64,000 bases of DNA from contig JBBIGQ010000001.1 of NCBI GenBank assembly GCA_037447455.1, forward strand, positions 124,001-188,000, given 5' to 3'. The position numbers and the translations under genes are program-made. Each line of letters opens with the position of its first letter. Position 1 is the first letter of the stretch. Below the pieces are notes generated by a model, which had not been told where the DNA came from, did not search any database, and was given only the letters and a program-made list of their open reading frames with translations. This stretch comes from BPGX01 sp037447455. GTDB taxonomy: Bacteria; Bacteroidota; Bacteroidia; B-17B0; Aurantibacillaceae. Positions 61,783-64,000 of this stretch are shown here, piece after piece.

Positions 61783-63048
61783 TTAAAAGTGACCTTTCAT
61801 TTTTATGCCTAACTGAATTTTTTCCAATGCTGTAATATAGGCCGCTATACGCATAGATGTTTTATATTTTTGGGCATTGTTCCATACTTTTTCAAAAGCG
61901 ATTTTCATTTTTTCATCGTGTTTTTGATTTACTTCTTCTTCTGTCCAATAATATCCCATTTTATTTTGTACCCACTCAAAATAAGAAACGGTAACCCCCC
62001 CACTATTGGCTAAAATATCGGGCACTACAATTATTCCTTTGTTATTCAAAATAGGGTCTGCTTCTGGTAAAGTAGGTCCATTAGCCCCTTCTACAATAAT
62101 TTTACAGTTTACATTTTCTGCGATAGCTGGAGAAATTACGTTTTGTAATGCAGCCGGCACAAGCACATCGCATTTTAAAGTCAATAATTCTTCATTTGTA
62201 ATTTTATTGGCTTTAGAATAACCCTCTAATGAGCGATTATTTTTAGCCACATAATCCAAAGCATCTTTTATATCAATACCTTTTTCATCGTAATATCCCC
62301 CTGATACATCAGATATAGCGATTACCTTTATACCCTGTTCTGCGAGTAAGCGTGCGGCATGAGATCCCACATTTCCAAAACCTTGTACAACAGCTGTTGC
62401 CTGGTTAGGTTTAATACTAATCTTAGACAAGGCCTGTAAGGTGTTTACCATGACGCCTCTTCCAGTGGCCGCTTCTCTTCCTAATGACCCGCCTAATCCC
62501 ACTGGTTTTCCGGTAATCACGCCCGGGCTATCTTCTCCTGTAATTTTATTAAACTCGTCTAATATCCAGGCCATTTCTCTTGCAGATGTGCCCATATCGG
62601 GTGCGGGGACATCTTTATTTATTCCAAAAACATCTTTCATGGCTTTTGCATAGGCGCGGGATAGCCGCTCTAATTCTCCTTCACTCATTTTTCTGGGGTC
62701 GCATTTTATGCCGCCTTTTGCACCGCCATAGGGTAAATCGGCAACTGCACACTTAAAAGTCATCCAGGCAGCCAATGCCTTTACTTCATCTTCGTTTACA
62801 TCCATGGCATAGCGTATCCCTCCTTTAGAAGGTCCGAGGTGTGTATTGTGAATCACTCTGTAACCTTCAAACACCTGGACTTTTCCATTATCCAAAGTAA
62901 TAGGCAAACTCACTTTTACTTCTTTTTGTGGGTGTCTTAATACTTCTGTAATAGTTTCAGGTAAATTAATAAACTGTGTGGCTACGTTTAAGCGTGCCAA
63001 TACCGCTTCATACATGCTTTCATGAGCGGCTTGAGTAGTAGTACTCAT
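61783..63048 (-). CDS. gdhA: Glutamate dehydrogenase (Glu/Leu/Phe/Val dehydrogenase family)
   Basis: Interconverts glutamate and 2-oxoglutarate plus ammonia. The 421 aa protein has the catalytic block CAVADLPYGGAKGGIKCDPRKMS. PAPDMGTSAREMAWILDEF comes next, and the nucleotide-binding AVVQGFGNVGSHAARLLAEQG lies near residue 215. The frame is open to 63072, but the ATG at 63048 gives the normal N-terminus. Cofactor preference cannot be read with certainty. Confidence 0.95.
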   Translation of the reverse strand: MSTTTQAAHESMYEAVLARLNVATQFINLPETITEVLRHPQKEVKVSLPITLDNGKVQVFEGYRVIHNTHLGPSKGGIRYAMDVNEDEVKALAAWMTFKCAVADLPYGGAKGGIKCDPRKMSEGELERLSRAYAKAMKDVFGINKDVPAPDMGTSAREMAWILDEFNKITGEDSPGVITGKPVGLGGSLGREAATGRGVMVNTLQALSKISIKPNQATAVVQGFGNVGSHAARLLAEQGIKVIAISDVSGGYYDEKGIDIKDALDYVAKNNRSLEGYSKANKITNEELLTLKCDVLVPAALQNVISPAIAENVNCKIIVEGANGPTLPEADPILNNKGIIVVPDILANSGGVTVSYFEWVQNKMGYYWTEEEVNQKHDEKMKIAFEKVWNNAQKYKTSMRIAAYITALEKIQLGIKMKGHF

Positions 63049-63159
63049 AATATAAAAAATTTTATCGTGCAAATTAACATTAAATAATTGGTATTATCAA
63101 AAACTAATTCTATTTGTTTTAAATATTGGATATAATTTTTTATAGAACAATTGTATGGT

Positions 63160-63167
63160 TATTTTTG
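63160..63167 (+). promoter_or_regulatory. -7 promoter element of the antiporter gene
   Basis: TATTTTTG matches TAnnTTTG and lies 24 bases before the ATG at 63192. It sits in the 143-base region divergent from gdhA. Confidence 0.4.
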
Positions 63168-63191
63168 CCCTTATTTTAACTTCATAAAGTT

Positions 63192-64000
63192 ATGAATGTA
63201 TTGTTTGTTCTTTGCCTCCTTCTTTTATTTTCTTATATTCTTGAGTTGACTAATCAAAAAGTTCGTATTCCTTCTGTTATATTTTTGATAGCCACTGGTT
63301 TAGGTTTGAAGGAACTGGTGTTAAGGTTTTATCCTGAATTTTACCAGGTTTTTGATGTCAATGTCTTATTACCTTCAGTTGGTACGATAGGATTAATTTT
63401 AATTGTATTGGAAGGGTCTATTGAACTGGAATTAACTAGAGAAAAGTTGAATATCGTTTGGAAATCTGCACTGATAGCTTTTTTGTCCATCTTATTGACT
63501 ATTCTATTTCTTTCGTTTTTGGTTATTACACTTTTTAAGTTAGAGACGAATTTGAGAGTAGTATTTTTGAATATCACCCCTTTGAGTATCATTAGCAGTG
63601 CTATTGCCATTCCCTCTGTTCGGTTAATGTCTAAACATATTAAAGAGTTTGTTATTTATGAAAGCAGTTTGAGTGACATTATAGGTGTGATTGTTTTCAA
63701 TTTTTTTCTTGTTAATACTTCTATCCGTTTTTCTAATGTGTTTTATTTTATTTATGAAACATTTATTATGCTGTTAATTTCTATAGGAGTATCGATTGGT
63801 TTATCTTTGTTTTTGAGTAAAATACATCACCGCATAAAGTTTATGCCCATTATTATTGTCATTATGTTGGTGTATCTTTTGTCAAAAATGTATCATTTAC
63901 CGTCTTTACTTTTGATATTAGTTTTTGGATTAACTTTAAAGAATTTTGAAAAGCTCTTGCACTTTGAAGTAAGTAAAAAATGGGCAGAATATTTTCAGCC
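63192..64000 (+). CDS. Cation:proton antiporter (CPA1-like), N-terminal part
   Basis: An ATG at 63192 opens a frame that runs off the right edge (about 269 codons visible). The protein is highly hydrophobic with about eight membrane segments. It shows the sodium/hydrogen exchanger layout: VRIPSVIFLIATGLGLKE, then GLILIVLEGSIELEL and an ESSLSDIIGVIVFNFF segment where the transport-site acidic residues are expected. Ion specificity is not determinable, and the C-terminal part is missing from the window. Confidence 0.8.
   Translation, partial: MNVLFVLCLLLLFSYILELTNQKVRIPSVIFLIATGLGLKELVLRFYPEFYQVFDVNVLLPSVGTIGLILIVLEGSIELELTREKLNIVWKSALIAFLSILLTILFLSFLVITLFKLETNLRVVFLNITPLSIISSAIAIPSVRLMSKHIKEFVIYESSLSDIIGVIVFNFFLVNTSIRFSNVFYFIYETFIMLLISIGVSIGLSLFLSKIHHRIKFMPIIIVIMLVYLLSKMYHLPSLLLILVFGLTLKNFEKLLHFEVSKKWAEYFQ

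Noticed and set aside
1..64000. CRISPR arrays, tRNA or rRNA genes, insertion sequences and integrases
   Set aside because: No regularly spaced repeats, no tRNA-like cloverleaf or rRNA core sequence and no transposase or recombinase reading frame were seen in gaps or genes.

Overview
The window is a low-GC chromosomal segment of a member of the Bacteroidota. The best guess is the Chitinophagales/Sphingobacteriales side of the phylum, but no rRNA is present to settle this. The evidence for the phylum is a fused ccoN-ccoO oxidase gene, a TonB-dependent receptor with a carboxypeptidase-like N-terminal domain, a type IX secretion sorting tail, a Bacteroidota-type beta-barrel porin, promoters with the TAnnTTTG -7 element, short leaders and no Shine-Dalgarno sequences. 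I found no tRNA, rRNA, CRISPR array or insertion sequence.

Layout. 0-10 kb (+): lipid acyltransferase, gatC, a TPR/beta-propeller/tandem SPOR-like secreted protein, pcm, a membrane zinc peptidase, a YfhO-type membrane protein and coaBC. 9.7-13.5 kb (-): assimilatory sulfate reduction (cysN, cysD, an Fe-S type cysH, a TSUP anion exporter) with its own promoter. 13.5-22.9 kb (-): PAP2 phosphatase, then a complete cbb3 oxidase locus read as ccoS, ccoNO, ccoQ (54 aa), ccoP, ccoG, ccoH, a SafE-like protein and ccoI. Two CRP/FNR-type palindromes precede it at about -41 and -85. 23-29.4 kb: a two-module amidohydrolase, a SPOR protein and leuS. 29.5-31.1 kb: the wreck of a type III restriction-modification system. 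31.2-35.9 kb (-): a sulfide/persulfide detoxification run: ArsR regulator, TSUP exporter, persulfide dioxygenase-rhodanese, three single rhodaneses, a heme c lipoprotein and thioredoxin. 36-39.3 kb: TonB receptor and dapB. 39.3-50.3 kb (-): pfkB-type kinase, hisS and lhgO lead directly into a seven-gene surface glycan cassette that includes an ATP-grasp/HAD fusion. 50.4-56.8 kb: an accessory island. It holds three translationally coupled exported-protein genes, each broken by a single-base frameshift, then a small lipoprotein and a HipA-like toxin kinase with in-frame stops beside an intact HipS-like partner. 56.9-64 kb: M20 dipeptidase, class III aminotransferase, porin, glutamate dehydrogenase and the start of a cation:proton antiporter.

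Two themes stand out. Sulfur handling appears twice: assimilation at 9.7-13.5 kb and sulfide/persulfide disposal at 31-36 kb, each with its own TSUP exporter. Gene decay is concentrated in defence or accessory loci (type III R-M, HipA, the surface-protein operon), while the large housekeeping genes around them are intact. That argues against uniformly poor sequence, although homopolymer sequencing errors remain possible for the frameshifts.
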